A stretch of DNA of 64,000 bases. Source: JAPULR01 sp965238215 (GTDB lineage Bacteria; Chloroflexota; Dehalococcoidia; Lucifugimonadales; GCA-2712585). This document shows positions 17,408 through 26,450 of the stretch, piece after piece (positions within the stretch are counted from its first letter, which is position 1; every line of letters begins with the position of its first letter). Location: assembly GCA_965238215.1 (NCBI GenBank), contig OZ250180.1, forward strand, positions 2,666,001 to 2,730,000. Reading direction: 5' to 3'. The position numbers were made by a program, and so were the translations under genes. Under the pieces are notes generated by a model. It was not told where the DNA came from and searched no databases. It was given only the letters and a program-made list of their open reading frames with translations.

Positions 17408-18358
17408 ATGACCGCTGAAAAGAGAATAGGGCTTGCCATTTCCGCAGCCTCCGCTGGCGAGGCTGTGGCCATGATCGAGCGGGCCGAGGAACTGGGAGTG
17501 TCTGCCGCCTGGCTTACCACCGGAGGCGCCCGTCCGGACGGTATGACGATATTTGCCGCCGCCGCCGTCAAGACAAGCCGCATCCTACTCGGAACGTCCA
17601 TCGTTCCCACCTGGCCTCGACATCCCATCGCGGTGGCCCAGCAAGTGCAGGTCCTCCACCAGCTAAGCGGCGGCCGTTTTCGCTTGGGGATGGGCCCCAG
17701 CCACCGGGACGGCATGATTCACGCTTTCGGTGTAAACTTCCGCACCCCCCTGGGCCATCTACGCGAGTATCTGCGCATCCTCAAGTCTCTGCTGCAACAG
17801 GGGCAGGTCGACTTTCAGGGTCGCTTCTACACCGCTCGTGCGGAAATCGACGCTCCCGTTGACGTGCCCGTCATGGCTTCTGCCCTTCGCCGCCGCTCGT
17901 ATCAGCTTTGCGGCGAGGAAGCCGACGGCGCAATCAGCTGGGTGTGCCCCGCCACCTACCTTCGCGATTCGGCCCTGCCCGTCATGACCGACGCGGCCCA
18001 GCGCGCGGGACGGCCCACCCCTCCCCTGATCGCCCACGCCATCGTCGCCGTCGACGAGGATGCCGACGCGGTGCGAAGGGCCGTTCGGGAGCAGATGGCA
18101 ATGTACGTGCGGCTGCCCTTCTATGCCCAGATGTTCGTCGACGCCGGTTTTCCGGAGGCCCAGTCAGGCGAGTGGAGCGACGGGATGATTGACTCCGTGG
18201 CCATCCACGGCAGTCCAGAGCAGGTGTCTGAGGGTGTTGAGAAGCTGCTTTCCTACGGGATAACGGAAATCATCGCGTCGCCGGTCCTAACCGGCCCCGA
18301 CCCCAAGGCCTCGTGGGAGCGAACAGCCTCAGTGCTGGCAGGAATCCGCCCAAGCTAG
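17408..18358 (+). CDS. Luciferase-like (LLM) F420- or FMN-dependent oxidoreductase
   Basis: A 316-residue TIM-barrel protein of the bacterial luciferase/F420-dependent reductase superfamily. Recognisable segments are ERAEELGVSAAWL near the start, RILLGTSIVPTWPRHP, the HQLSGGRFRLGMGPSH substrate/cofactor strand, and a C-terminal GSPEQVSEGVEKLLSYGITE. This subgroup commonly uses coenzyme F420, and such enzymes are numerous in Chloroflexota and Actinobacteria. The substrate cannot be deduced from sequence. It is transcribed alone, divergently from the 37-residue ORF and methyltransferase. FMN use cannot be excluded. Confidence 0.85.
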   Translation: MTAEKRIGLAISAASAGEAVAMIERAEELGVSAAWLTTGGARPDGMTIFAAAAVKTSRILLGTSIVPTWPRHPIAVAQQVQVLHQLSGGRFRLGMGPSHRDGMIHAFGVNFRTPLGHLREYLRILKSLLQQGQVDFQGRFYTARAEIDAPVDVPVMASALRRRSYQLCGEEADGAISWVCPATYLRDSALPVMTDAAQRAGRPTPPLIAHAIVAVDEDADAVRRAVREQMAMYVRLPFYAQMFVDAGFPEAQSGEWSDGMIDSVAIHGSPEQVSEGVEKLLSYGITEIIASPVLTGPDPKASWERTASVLAGIRPS

Positions 18359-18393
18359 CGTTCCGCGGGGGATGCCTCGCCGTCCGGCTAGCC

Positions 18394-19371
18394 CTATCGC
18401 CGCAGCCAGCGGGCGGCGTCCTTGGCGTGGTAGGTGATGATTATGTCGGCGCCCGCCCTTCGAATGCCCGTCAGCAGTTCCAGCGTCACCTGCTCCTCGT
18501 CGATCCACTCGTTGGCGGCGGCGGCCTTCACCAGCGAATACTCCCCGCTCACGTTGTAGGCGGCGATGGGATGGTCGAACCTGTCGCGGGCGCGGGCGAT
18601 TACGTCCAGGTAGGGCAGGGCGGGCTTGATCATCACGATGTCCGCCCCCTCGTCGATGTCCGCCTGAATCTCCCGTAGGGCCATTCGTCCGTTGGCGGGG
18701 TCCATCTGGTAGCTGCGCCTGTCGCCGTACTGTGGGGCAGAATCCGCCGCCACCCGGAAGGGGCCGTAGAAGGCGGAAGCATGCTTGGCGGCGTAGGCCA
18801 TGATGGGCAGATGTCCGAATCCGCCGCCGTCCAGCCCTGCGCGTATAGCCGCCACCTGCCCGTCCATCATGCCGGAAGGAGCCACCACGTCGGCGCCTGC
18901 CTCGGCGTGGGAAAGCGCCGTTCTCGTATAAAGCTCCAGCGTAGAGTCGTTATCTATCCGTCCACCGTCGACGACCCCGCAATGGCCGTGGCTGGTGTAC
19001 TGGCACAAGCACACGTCCGTTATCACCAGCAGGTGCGGGATCGTCTTCTTGATGACGCGGATGGCCTCCTGTATGATGCCGTTCCTGTCGTAGGCCTCGG
19101 AACCCAGCATGTCTTTTCGGGCCGGCAGCCCGAAGAGGATTACGCCGGGAATGCCAAGTTCAGCGACTTCGTCAATCTCGTCCAAGAGCTTGTCCAGGGA
19201 GAGATGATAGGAGCCGGGCATGGTGTCCACCGGCTCCCGGCGGTCCCGGCCATGGGTGACGAAGATGGGATAGATGAGGTCGGAGACGGCCAAACTCGTC
19301 TCCCGCACCATCGAACGGATAGCGTCCGTTTCTCTCAGCCTACGCAGTCGCGCCATTGGTGAAGGGGACAT
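18394..19371 (-). CDS. hemB: Delta-aminolevulinic acid dehydratase (porphobilinogen synthase)
   Basis: A 325-residue enzyme joining two aminolevulinates into porphobilinogen. The active-site zinc cysteines are present as DVCLCQYTSHGHCG (Cys121, Cys123, Cys131), placing it in the zinc-dependent group. The two substrate lysines are Lys196 (AYAAKHASAFYGPFR) and Lys249 (IVMIKPALPYLDV). It is the last gene of the ahbAB-met8-hemC-cobA/hemD-hemB cluster, 6 bases after its predecessor. A second start (ATG at 19356, MARLRRLRETD) is also plausible. Confidence 0.96.
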   Translation of the reverse strand: MSPSPMARLRRLRETDAIRSMVRETSLAVSDLIYPIFVTHGRDRREPVDTMPGSYHLSLDKLLDEIDEVAELGIPGVILFGLPARKDMLGSEAYDRNGIIQEAIRVIKKTIPHLLVITDVCLCQYTSHGHCGVVDGGRIDNDSTLELYTRTALSHAEAGADVVAPSGMMDGQVAAIRAGLDGGGFGHLPIMAYAAKHASAFYGPFRVAADSAPQYGDRRSYQMDPANGRMALREIQADIDEGADIVMIKPALPYLDVIARARDRFDHPIAAYNVSGEYSLVKAAAANEWIDEEQVTLELLTGIRRAGADIIITYHAKDAARWLRR

Positions 19372-19377
19372 TCTCGG

Positions 19378-20910
19378 CTATGCCTCCAAGGAAGATTGCA
19401 TGTGGTCTTTCAGGGCCTGCACCAACCCAGCCACGGTGTGCCGGCGAGCCACCACGTCCACCCTCAAGCCCAACTCCCGGGCCTTTCGCGCCGTCACCGG
19501 ACCTATGCAGGCAATAAACACATTCTGTAGAGCCGCGGGGTCTCCGTCCAGAAGCTCCAACAAGTTCTGAACGGTGGAGGAACTGGTGAAGGTTGCTATG
19601 TCAATTTTACCACGGGCCAGCAGTCTCTTGGCCTTCTCCGCCGAACCTGCAGGCTTCAGCGTCCGGTAGGCGACAGGCTGGAGCACCTGCGCCCCCAGGT
19701 TCTCCAAAGCGCGTGCTGCGTCTTCCGGCACGATGTTGGTGCGTGGCATCAGCACACGGACGCCCGCTACCCCTCGCTCTGCCAGCCCCTGCACTAATCG
19801 CTCCGTGGTGTACCTGGGGGGCGTGAAGTCGGGTCGTATACCGCGCTGCTCCAGGGCGGCGGCGGTGATCGGCCCGATGGCGCAGACCCGGCTGCTTCCC
19901 AGCGCGCGGGCATCCATGCCCAACTCGTTCAGCCGACGGAAGAACGCCGCCACGCCGTTGAAACTGGTGAAGATCACCCACCCGAAGCTTCCAAGGTCCC
20001 GCAGGGCCTCGTCCAGCGGCCCGAAATCCGCGGGCGGCGCAATTTCGATGGTCGGCAACTCTATAGCTTCCGCGCCTTCCTCCGTGAGCATCCGGCTTAA
20101 CACGGAAGCCTGGGTTCTGGAGCGCGTCACCAGCACCCGCTTGCCAAAGAGAAGTTTATCCTCGTACCACCGGATTTCCTCCCGAAGCTCCACCACCCGC
20201 CCGATTACTACCACCACCGGCGGGCCGAAGTCCGCGGCCCGCGCCCTTTCGACGATATTCCGAAGCACACCTACGACAGTCTTCTGGTACGGTTCCGTGC
20301 CCCACTGCACCACCGCCGCGGGCATCGTGGGCGACATCCCTTCGCCCAGCAGCTTCTCCACTACCCGCGGCAATGCCCCCCAGCCCATCATTACCACCAA
20401 CGTTCCCCGCGTTCGGGCCAGCACACCCCAGGGGATGGCGGATTCCCTCTTCTCTGCGTCCTCGACGGCGCTGACCACGGTGAAGGACGTTGCCGCATCG
20501 CGGTGGGTGAGGGGGATACCGGCGTATGCGGGCGCGGCCACGGCGGAGGAAACGCCCGGCACAACCTCAAAGGGAATGCCTGCCATTGCCAGCACCTGCG
20601 CTTCCTCGCCGCCCCGGCCAAACACGAAAGGGTCTCCACCCTTCAGCCGCACCACCCGCTTGCCCTCGTGCGCCCGGTCGATGAGGATGGGGTAGATGCT
20701 CCTCTGCCTCGCGCCGCCCTGACCCGCCTGCTTCCCCACGTCGATGAGCTCTGCGCCCTCCCGCGCCTCCTCCAGCAGACGACGGTCCACCAGCCTATCG
20801 TAGGCCACCACGTCGGCCTCGCGGAGACGCTGCAGGCCTTTCACGGTTATCAGCCCCGGGTCTCCAGGGCCGGCCCCCACCAGCGACACGACGCCCAGAA
20901 ACTCTACCAT
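19378..20910 (-). CDS. cobA-hemD: Fused uroporphyrinogen-III C-methyltransferase / uroporphyrinogen-III synthase
   Basis: A fusion of about 510 residues. The first 250 are the SUMT (CobA) tetrapyrrole methylase: VSLVGAGPGDPGLITVKGL, the GGDPFVFGRGGEE motif, and PGVSSAVAAPAYAGIPLTHR. The rest is HemD: GKRVLVTRSRTQ, the WVIFTSFNGVAAFF segment and FTSSSTVQNL. The protein closes hydroxymethylbilane to uroporphyrinogen III and methylates it to precorrin-2, directing flux to siroheme and cobalamin. The start at 20910 (MVEFLGVVSLVG) fits the family; a GTG at 20973 overlapping hemC would add 21 atypical residues. No clear Shine-Dalgarno precedes either start. Confidence 0.93.
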   Translation of the reverse strand: MVEFLGVVSLVGAGPGDPGLITVKGLQRLREADVVAYDRLVDRRLLEEAREGAELIDVGKQAGQGGARQRSIYPILIDRAHEGKRVVRLKGGDPFVFGRGGEEAQVLAMAGIPFEVVPGVSSAVAAPAYAGIPLTHRDAATSFTVVSAVEDAEKRESAIPWGVLARTRGTLVVMMGWGALPRVVEKLLGEGMSPTMPAAVVQWGTEPYQKTVVGVLRNIVERARAADFGPPVVVVIGRVVELREEIRWYEDKLLFGKRVLVTRSRTQASVLSRMLTEEGAEAIELPTIEIAPPADFGPLDEALRDLGSFGWVIFTSFNGVAAFFRRLNELGMDARALGSSRVCAIGPITAAALEQRGIRPDFTPPRYTTERLVQGLAERGVAGVRVLMPRTNIVPEDAARALENLGAQVLQPVAYRTLKPAGSAEKAKRLLARGKIDIATFTSSSTVQNLLELLDGDPAALQNVFIACIGPVTARKARELGLRVDVVARRHTVAGLVQALKDHMQSSLEA

Positions 20911-20962
20911 GCGCGAAGGACCCGTCGGGCGGCTGGAGCAAGGATGTCTCTTGGCCGCATCT

Positions 20963-21880
20963 TCACCGCCCACTCCCCGGGACGAGCGCCCCGGCTCCCC
21001 TCTCGATAAGCTGCTGGAGAGCCTCCATCGCCAATTCGTGGGGATTGGATGCCCGACCCCGCGCCTTCGTGTAGTAGGATTGCTCGCCGTCGGCGGAGGC
21101 CAAGAATACCTGCATCACCATGGTTTCTCCGGCGACTCGGGCGTAGGCCGCCGATGGTTCCTGGCAGCCGCCGCCCAGCCGCTCCAGAAAAGCCATCTCC
21201 GCCATAACCACGCGGCGTGTCGGCGTATGGTCGATGCTTCGCAGCATCCACGACGTTGCATCGTCATTGGACCGTATCTCCACCGCCAGCGCTCCCTGGC
21301 CCGGCGCGGGTACGAACTTGTCCGCGGGGAGGTACTGTGAAATCCTCTCCTGGAGGCCCAGGCGGATCATCCCCGCCGCTGCCAGCACCACCCCGTCGTA
21401 GTCGTCGCTAGTGGCCTTTTCAATTCGGGTGCCCACGCTGCCCCGTACAGGCAGAACGTTAACATGGGGCGCCCATCTCCTGAGCTGAGCGAAGCGGCGG
21501 GGGCTGCTGGTGCCTATTCTGGCGCCGGCGGGCAGGTCTTCCAGGCTAGCGTTCCAACGGTTGACCAGCGCGTCTCGAGGGTCCTGCCGCTCCGTCACTG
21601 CGCCCACGGTCAATCCCGGCGCAAGCAGGGGCGGCAGGTCCTTGTGGCTATGAACCGCCATATCCACCTCGCCCCTCAGCAGCGCCTCCTCTATCTCCTT
21701 GACGAAAATCCCCACCCCCAGGCTGCGTAGGGGAGCTTCCGCCGCCCGATCGCCAGCCGTGCGAAGCACCTTCACCTCGAACTCGACGTCCGGGCGCTTC
21801 TCCCTCAGCTTGTCCACAACTTCCTGGGTTTGAATCAGCGCCAACGGCGTGCCTCGAGTGCCGACAACCACCCGCTTCAC
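20963..21880 (-). CDS. hemC: Hydroxymethylbilane synthase (porphobilinogen deaminase)
   Basis: A 305-residue enzyme that polymerises four porphobilinogens. The conserved RGTPLALIQTQEV start, HSHKDLP, IGTSSPRR and PGQGALAVE motifs are all present. The dipyrromethane cofactor attaches to Cys239 in GGGCQEPSAAYA. The GTG start at 21880 shares a base with the upstream met8 stop codon, so the genes are translationally coupled. It lies centrally in the tetrapyrrole cluster. Confidence 0.96.
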   Translation of the reverse strand: MKRVVVGTRGTPLALIQTQEVVDKLREKRPDVEFEVKVLRTAGDRAAEAPLRSLGVGIFVKEIEEALLRGEVDMAVHSHKDLPPLLAPGLTVGAVTERQDPRDALVNRWNASLEDLPAGARIGTSSPRRFAQLRRWAPHVNVLPVRGSVGTRIEKATSDDYDGVVLAAAGMIRLGLQERISQYLPADKFVPAPGQGALAVEIRSNDDATSWMLRSIDHTPTRRVVMAEMAFLERLGGGCQEPSAAYARVAGETMVMQVFLASADGEQSYYTKARGRASNPHELAMEALQQLIERGAGALVPGSGR

Positions 21881-22533
21881 TACGGTTCCTCAAAAGCGGC
21901 CAGTTTTTGCAGAACGTCCTCCAATGCTTCCTCTTCTCTACCCTCCCGCACCGCTTCGACGAGCTTCCTGTCGATGACTTCCTGCCACCGGTCCGGCGGG
22001 ATCTTCAACCCGCGCCGCTTGACTTCCGCCCGCGCCTTCGACAGTAGGCCGGCAATCTCGGCGAAGTCCAGCAATTCGCTCTTTTCCATGGCCTCCCTGA
22101 GCTTGCGGGCCAGGGCAGGACTGGCCCCGGAGGTGGATATGGCCACCGTGACCGGCCCCCTCTCGACAATGGATGGCGCGATGAACATGCACAAGGGCGT
22201 GTAGTCCACCACGTTCAACAAGACCCGCTCCCGTTCCGCTTCCGCCGCCATCAGCCGATCTACCTCGGGGACGCCCGTTGCGCCGATGGCTAGAAACGCC
22301 CCTTTCAGGTCACCCTCGCGATAGGCCCGCCTCTGCCAATCGATGCGGTCTTCCCCGGCCCACCACTCCAGCAAGTCGGTCGCCTGGGGGCTGATGAGGA
22401 CAACCTCGCACGGGTGCTTCATCAGATTCCTAACCTTGCCCTCGGCGATAGGCCCACCCCCCACAACCACGCACCGTCTTCCCTTCAGACTGAGGAACAC
22501 AGGATAATAAGTGGGAAAAATAGACTCAGACAA
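21880..22533 (-). CDS. Precorrin-2 dehydrogenase / sirohydrochlorin ferrochelatase (Met8-like)
   Basis: A protein of about 217 residues with the Met8/CysG N-terminal fold. Its NAD-binding motif is RRCVVVGGGPIAEGKVRNL near residue 20. LLNVVDYTPLCMFIAPSIV and the STSGASPALARKLRE segment contain the residues used in dehydrogenation and chelation. It converts precorrin-2 to sirohydrochlorin and can insert iron to make siroheme. The start is uncertain: TTG at 22533 (reading LSESIFPTYYPVFLSL) overlaps the end of ahbAB by 8 bases and fits the family, while the open frame extends to 22653 inside ahbAB. It supplies the substrate of the AhbAB protein encoded just upstream. Confidence 0.88.
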   Translation of the reverse strand: MSESIFPTYYPVFLSLKGRRCVVVGGGPIAEGKVRNLMKHPCEVVLISPQATDLLEWWAGEDRIDWQRRAYREGDLKGAFLAIGATGVPEVDRLMAAEAERERVLLNVVDYTPLCMFIAPSIVERGPVTVAISTSGASPALARKLREAMEKSELLDFAEIAGLLSKARAEVKRRGLKIPPDRWQEVIDRKLVEAVREGREEEALEDVLQKLAAFEEP

Positions 22534-23590
22534 AGTACCGGACACGGGTCTTCTTGTACTCCCGGCTGCTATATAGAACGAGATACTCGTCCAAACCCGT
22601 GGCTTCCGCGATCTCCGCCACCGACTCCTCACAGCCCCCCGGTGTGGTGGCATGAATCATGGTGAAGTGGGTGTAGGGCCAGTCGGGGAAGGTGGGGCGC
22701 TGGTAGCAGTGGGTGACGCTGGAGTGGGAGGCCATTATCTGCCCCACCTCCTCGGCCCGCTCCTCGTCGACAATCCAGACGGCCATCGCGTTGGCCCTGA
22801 AGCCCGCCCGCCGATGATGAAGCACGGCGCTGTAGCGGCGCATGAATCCCCGCTTCTGAAATTCGGCGGTCGTATGATACAGCTCGTCGTTGGAAAGGCT
22901 CAACCGCTCTGCCATAGCGTCGAAGGGGCGCGATATCATCGGCAGGTCTTCCTGCAGCTCACGAATCACGTGAATGTCGAAATCGCTGAGGGAGACCGCC
23001 CGGTTCCAGTCCTTCGACACCTGCTTGTTGTAACCGTCGGGGCTGTAGTTGAAGGCGGCGCTCCGTCGATTCACCATGTCGAAGTTGACGCCAATCTTGA
23101 AGAACCGGATAGTCGGCATCAATCGATGTTGGAGCGAGCCCGTACGGGCTGCCATCCCATTTACCGTCTCCTCCAGATTGTCGTCGGGCGCCACCGCCAG
23201 AGTGAACCAGAGGTTGTAGTAGGAACCCTCGCGGGCGTAGTTGTGACTCACGCCTGGGTGCTCGTTGATGATGAGAGCGGCGTCGTGCAGGGCATTCGGG
23301 GGAAACGCCATCGCAACCAGCGTAGTCTTGTATCCAAGGCGACGCGTGTCGAAGATGGCGCTTATCTGTCTCACCACGTTTGTCCTTCGCAGGCGGGCAA
23401 GCCGCTCCAGGACAGATGCTTCGTCAATGCCCAACTGCTCGCCTATCTGGGCGTAGGGCTCGTCAACCAACGGAAACCCTGATTGGATGATGTTGAGCAG
23501 CTTCCGGTCGAGGATGTCCATGTCCGACGGGGGTTTGCTGGGAGCGGCGGCTGTGCCCGCCTTGGCGCTGGATGGATTCAAGTTTGCCAT
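22526..23590 (-). CDS. Fused siroheme decarboxylase (AhbA-AhbB / NirDL-like)
   Basis: A 354-residue protein with two homologous Lrp/AsnC-type halves, about residues 20-190 and 200-354. Each has an N-terminal helix-turn-helix (ILDRKLLNIIQSGFPLVDEP; SDFDIHVIRELQEDLPMISR). Each then has a domain with the siroheme decarboxylase pattern: HPGVSHNYAREGSYYNLWFT in the first and THCYQRPTFPDWPYTHFTMI in the second. AhbA and AhbB decarboxylate siroheme to 12,18-didecarboxysiroheme, the first step of siroheme-dependent heme (or heme d1) synthesis. They are usually separate genes, although NirDL fusions exist. It heads the tetrapyrrole operon. No ahbC or ahbD (radical SAM) lies in the window. A GGAGG ribosome site is 3 bases before the ATG. 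Confidence 0.88.
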   Translation of the reverse strand: MANLNPSSAKAGTAAAPSKPPSDMDILDRKLLNIIQSGFPLVDEPYAQIGEQLGIDEASVLERLARLRRTNVVRQISAIFDTRRLGYKTTLVAMAFPPNALHDAALIINEHPGVSHNYAREGSYYNLWFTLAVAPDDNLEETVNGMAARTGSLQHRLMPTIRFFKIGVNFDMVNRRSAAFNYSPDGYNKQVSKDWNRAVSLSDFDIHVIRELQEDLPMISRPFDAMAERLSLSNDELYHTTAEFQKRGFMRRYSAVLHHRRAGFRANAMAVWIVDEERAEEVGQIMASHSSVTHCYQRPTFPDWPYTHFTMIHATTPGGCEESVAEIAEATGLDEYLVLYSSREYKKTRVRYFV

Positions 23591-23618
23591 AGACCTCCGT
23601 GTTGAATTCGATGATTTA

Positions 23619-23627
23619 ATTGTACCA
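23619..23627 (-). promoter_or_regulatory. Extended -10 promoter of the tetrapyrrole operon
   Basis: On the minus strand TGG-TACAAT (23627 down to 23619) matches an extended -10 element. It lies 28 bases before the ahbAB start codon, leaving a short leader that contains the GGAGG ribosome site. No -35 is recognisable. Confidence 0.4.
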
Positions 23628-23870
23628 AAAATCTATTCCTTGATTTCCCATCGTTGGCGCTCCTCGCGGGTACCTGCCCCGCCCCCACTAACAAGCCATC
23701 GACCATTCCGAGAAATCCCATCCGTTATTGCAAATGTTTCGGCTGGTAGTGATCCTTTAGGTCACCAATGGATCCGTGGGCTTCAGATATCAAGGCTGTG
23801 CTTTCGGTCGATGAAACCGTGGTTTGACTCCGCCTCAATGCAATCTAAATCGGAAGGTTCCAACTGTCAT

Positions 23871-26090
23871 TCATGGGCTTTCACCCTCGCATCGGTTCAA
23901 TGTGGTAGCGTCCACCCACACGTCCGAAAACTGCTCCGGGAGACATCCCCAAAAATGTTGCCACTTGATGTACAGATGGCGCAGGTCCTTCAGGTTGGCC
24001 AATTCCAATGGGAGTTCCCAATCTCCATAAGCGGAAAATGCCGGTGAAGTTATGCCCTCTATTACGTTAACGGCTAGCGAATGGGTTTGCAGTCTTCTAA
24101 GGTTGGCGAGATCCTTAGGTAGGCCTGTTACCGGTACTACCTTGTAATCGCCTTGGATGATTAGCCACCTGGAAATCGGATGTATCCATCCGACACCCAC
24201 ACCCCAAAGCAGTTCCAGGCCGATCACTCTGGGCGGCTCACCGCCAATGGTGATTCCCTCCCATTCATCAATAGGAACGTCGGGACTCCAGTTGAGAGGG
24301 ACTTCTCTGGCCAGGATGTCCCTTGTCGACAAGAGAGTGACGCAATCGCCCACCAGCCCAGGATTGCTTTCAGGCCTCTGGACCACAATCCCGTTGCCGC
24401 AGGCGGCTTCGCCAGACTCGTACTCTCCGAAGGCGGGCGCCTGTGGACCCTTGGCGAGACCACTTCGCACCAATAACTGTACGTTCGTGCCATCCGGGTC
24501 CATAGTGTAGACGACCGGATATCCCCCCGGTTCCGCGCTGGGAAAGTCGAGAGCCCGCACCGCTATCCTTGATCCATCCGGGGGCCAAGCTATCCTAGGG
24601 CCATCCCCCACATAGAGTCGGGCTGGCAGTATTTCCTGCGTTGGTGATTCGCTAACCACACCACTCTCCAAGTTGACAATGCAGATCCCCACGTCGCATT
24701 GAAACATGATGTGCGCCCCGTCAGGTGACCAGGACAGATTGTCTATCCAAGAACCGTAGCGATTTGCGAATCTATCTCCACCGAGAGTAATCTTGGCGAC
24801 CTCAATCGATTCAGAACCGTCACTGGCTACCGTGACAAGGAATACACCTTCTCTACGAAGCTCAGCAAATGCCAAGCGGCTCCCATCGGGAGACCAGGAG
24901 GCCGTACTGACTATCTCCGACACCCTGTCGATTTCAGTGCCGTCAACTTCAATCGCATATACGGCCCTCCCATGATCCTCCCCTCGATCATACTTCTCCT
25001 CACTGTATTCGACGACTACAAGCGCCACGTGTTCGCCATCGGGAGACCACACAGGGACAAGGGAAGAGAAATCCACACCATCCACATCGTCCGGAACTCC
25101 CTCAGCTTGTTCCAGGTGCCACCAACCAACTTCCCGAATATGCGAGCCATCCCTTGACATTACTTGAAGCACTAGTAGAGGTGAGGGATCACTACTGCTG
25201 CTGAAATAGGCTATTCTTCTACCATCGGGAGACCAGGTGGGATAGTGGTCTATGTTTTCATTCTCCGTAAGACGTCTCACTTGTGTGCCGTCGATGGCCA
25301 CAGTCCCGATCTCATAGTGGTAGTAGTCTCGCTCAATTACACCTTCTCTTGTTCGGTACTCCGAAATCTCTGATGTGTATTGACACGAGGTGTACACAAT
25401 ACTAGAACCATCTGGCGAAACATCGGCATAGAAGCCGTCCCTAAAGTTTAATCCTGGATTCGCATCGACCACCACTCGGAGCCCGGAACCGTCAGCGCCC
25501 ACAATCATCACTGCCGAATCGTCGTCAAACATAATACTGGAACCATCGGGGGTCCAATGTATGAAGTGTTCGATAATGCCTATAGGATTATCAATATACC
25601 ATCCGCTTATACAAGGATAGTTAGGTGGGTGGCCAGACGTGTACTCTTTGACCGTGGTAAGAGTTGGCGCGGGTGTTGGTTCAGGCGTAGAGGTTGGAGT
25701 TGGCGCCGGTGTCGGTTCAGGCGCAGGGGTAGGTGTTGGTGTAGTCATTGGAGTTTGTGTAGAGGTAGGCATGGGAGCTGGAGTTGGTGCCGGCGTCGGT
25801 TCAGGTCTAGAGGTGGGGATTAGCGTCGGCGTCGGTTCAGGCGTAGGGGTAGGTGTTGGCGCCGGTGTCGGTCCGGGCGTAGGGGTTGGTGTAACGTCGC
25901 TCAGTTCCATTTCGGGAGTTGCAGTTGGGGTCGGAGTTGGTGGTTGTGTTGCCGTTGCTTCCGGCGACCCAACCTTCGTCTCAATGGTGGGCGCAGACGT
26001 TGGACTGCTTGATTCGCTCTCGCAGCCGATTACGGCAAGGCAGAACAATGCGGCTATTTCCGCCTTAGCAATGCTTCCAGCGATCTTCAT
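23871..26090 (-). CDS. Large lipoprotein: Pro/Thr linker, TolB-like propeller, LRR-like C-terminus
   Basis: A protein of about 739 residues. The ATG at 26090 gives MKIAGSIAKAEIAALFCLAV followed by IGC, a lipoprotein signal, whereas the longer open frame begins with unrelated sequence. Residues about 45-160 are a low-complexity Pro/Thr/Ala linker of PTPTPAP repeats, likely spanning the envelope. Residues 180-600 have seven blade motifs of the (W/V)(S/T/P)PDGSxI type (WTPDGSS, VSPDGSS, WSPDGRR, WSPDGEH, WSPDGSR, WSPDGAH, WPPDGSR), consistent with a TolB/PD40 beta-propeller. The final 90 residues have leucine-rich-repeat-like segments (LPKDLANLRRLQ; LELANLKDLRHLYI) ending in GCLPEQFSDV. It is probably a surface binding protein; the ligand is unknown. 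It is transcribed alone. Confidence 0.75.
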   Translation of the reverse strand: MKIAGSIAKAEIAALFCLAVIGCESESSSPTSAPTIETKVGSPEATATQPPTPTPTATPEMELSDVTPTPTPGPTPAPTPTPTPEPTPTLIPTSRPEPTPAPTPAPMPTSTQTPMTTPTPTPAPEPTPAPTPTSTPEPTPAPTLTTVKEYTSGHPPNYPCISGWYIDNPIGIIEHFIHWTPDGSSIMFDDDSAVMIVGADGSGLRVVVDANPGLNFRDGFYADVSPDGSSIVYTSCQYTSEISEYRTREGVIERDYYHYEIGTVAIDGTQVRRLTENENIDHYPTWSPDGRRIAYFSSSSDPSPLLVLQVMSRDGSHIREVGWWHLEQAEGVPDDVDGVDFSSLVPVWSPDGEHVALVVVEYSEEKYDRGEDHGRAVYAIEVDGTEIDRVSEIVSTASWSPDGSRLAFAELRREGVFLVTVASDGSESIEVAKITLGGDRFANRYGSWIDNLSWSPDGAHIMFQCDVGICIVNLESGVVSESPTQEILPARLYVGDGPRIAWPPDGSRIAVRALDFPSAEPGGYPVVYTMDPDGTNVQLLVRSGLAKGPQAPAFGEYESGEAACGNGIVVQRPESNPGLVGDCVTLLSTRDILAREVPLNWSPDVPIDEWEGITIGGEPPRVIGLELLWGVGVGWIHPISRWLIIQGDYKVVPVTGLPKDLANLRRLQTHSLAVNVIEGITSPAFSAYGDWELPLELANLKDLRHLYIKWQHFWGCLPEQFSDVWVDATTLNRCEGESP

Positions 26091-26450
26091 GTTTTGTAGC
26101 CTGACCATGACAGTTGAAGTGCCAGTTATGATACACCAACAAGGACTGGGGCTCGCCCTAGTCTCTATACCTGCTTCAAGGTGAACCCAGAAAGTTGGAC
26201 AGGGACATGTCCGTTGTTGAGAGAGAATACCTCTGATCTTTGCCAACGTCCTGGTCCTACACTGCAGCCTAAGCCAGTTTTCGGACCGAAACTAAGAATC
26301 GCGTCATCTTCCGATTGCCGCCCGAACATCGACGCAATTCTCCGCCATGCCTTGTGCTGCGTTCAGAATCATGGACGCCACTCAGCGGCATGTAACCAAA
26401 GCCATGTATACTGGAGGTACAGGAATGCACCTACCATCAAGTCAAGAACT
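26091..26450. other. 360-bp divergent intergenic region between the lipoprotein gene and pcm
   Basis: No convincing gene fills this stretch. The plus frame is open through it in phase with pcm, but its translation is unlike any Pcm N-terminus. Visible features are a 10-bp palindrome GGACATGTCC (26203-26212), a TATACT (26407-26412) without a partner -35, and a 9-codon ORF with a good ribosome site just before pcm (listed separately). Confidence 0.5.

Noticed and set aside
25639..26184. Gly/Val-rich plus-strand ORF
   Set aside because: It is the reverse complement of the Pro/Thr linker of the lipoprotein; the repeats create it.
26181..26450. 90-residue N-terminal extension of Pcm
   Set aside because: The translation is unlike Pcm or any domain, and the ATG at 26451 gives the normal family length.
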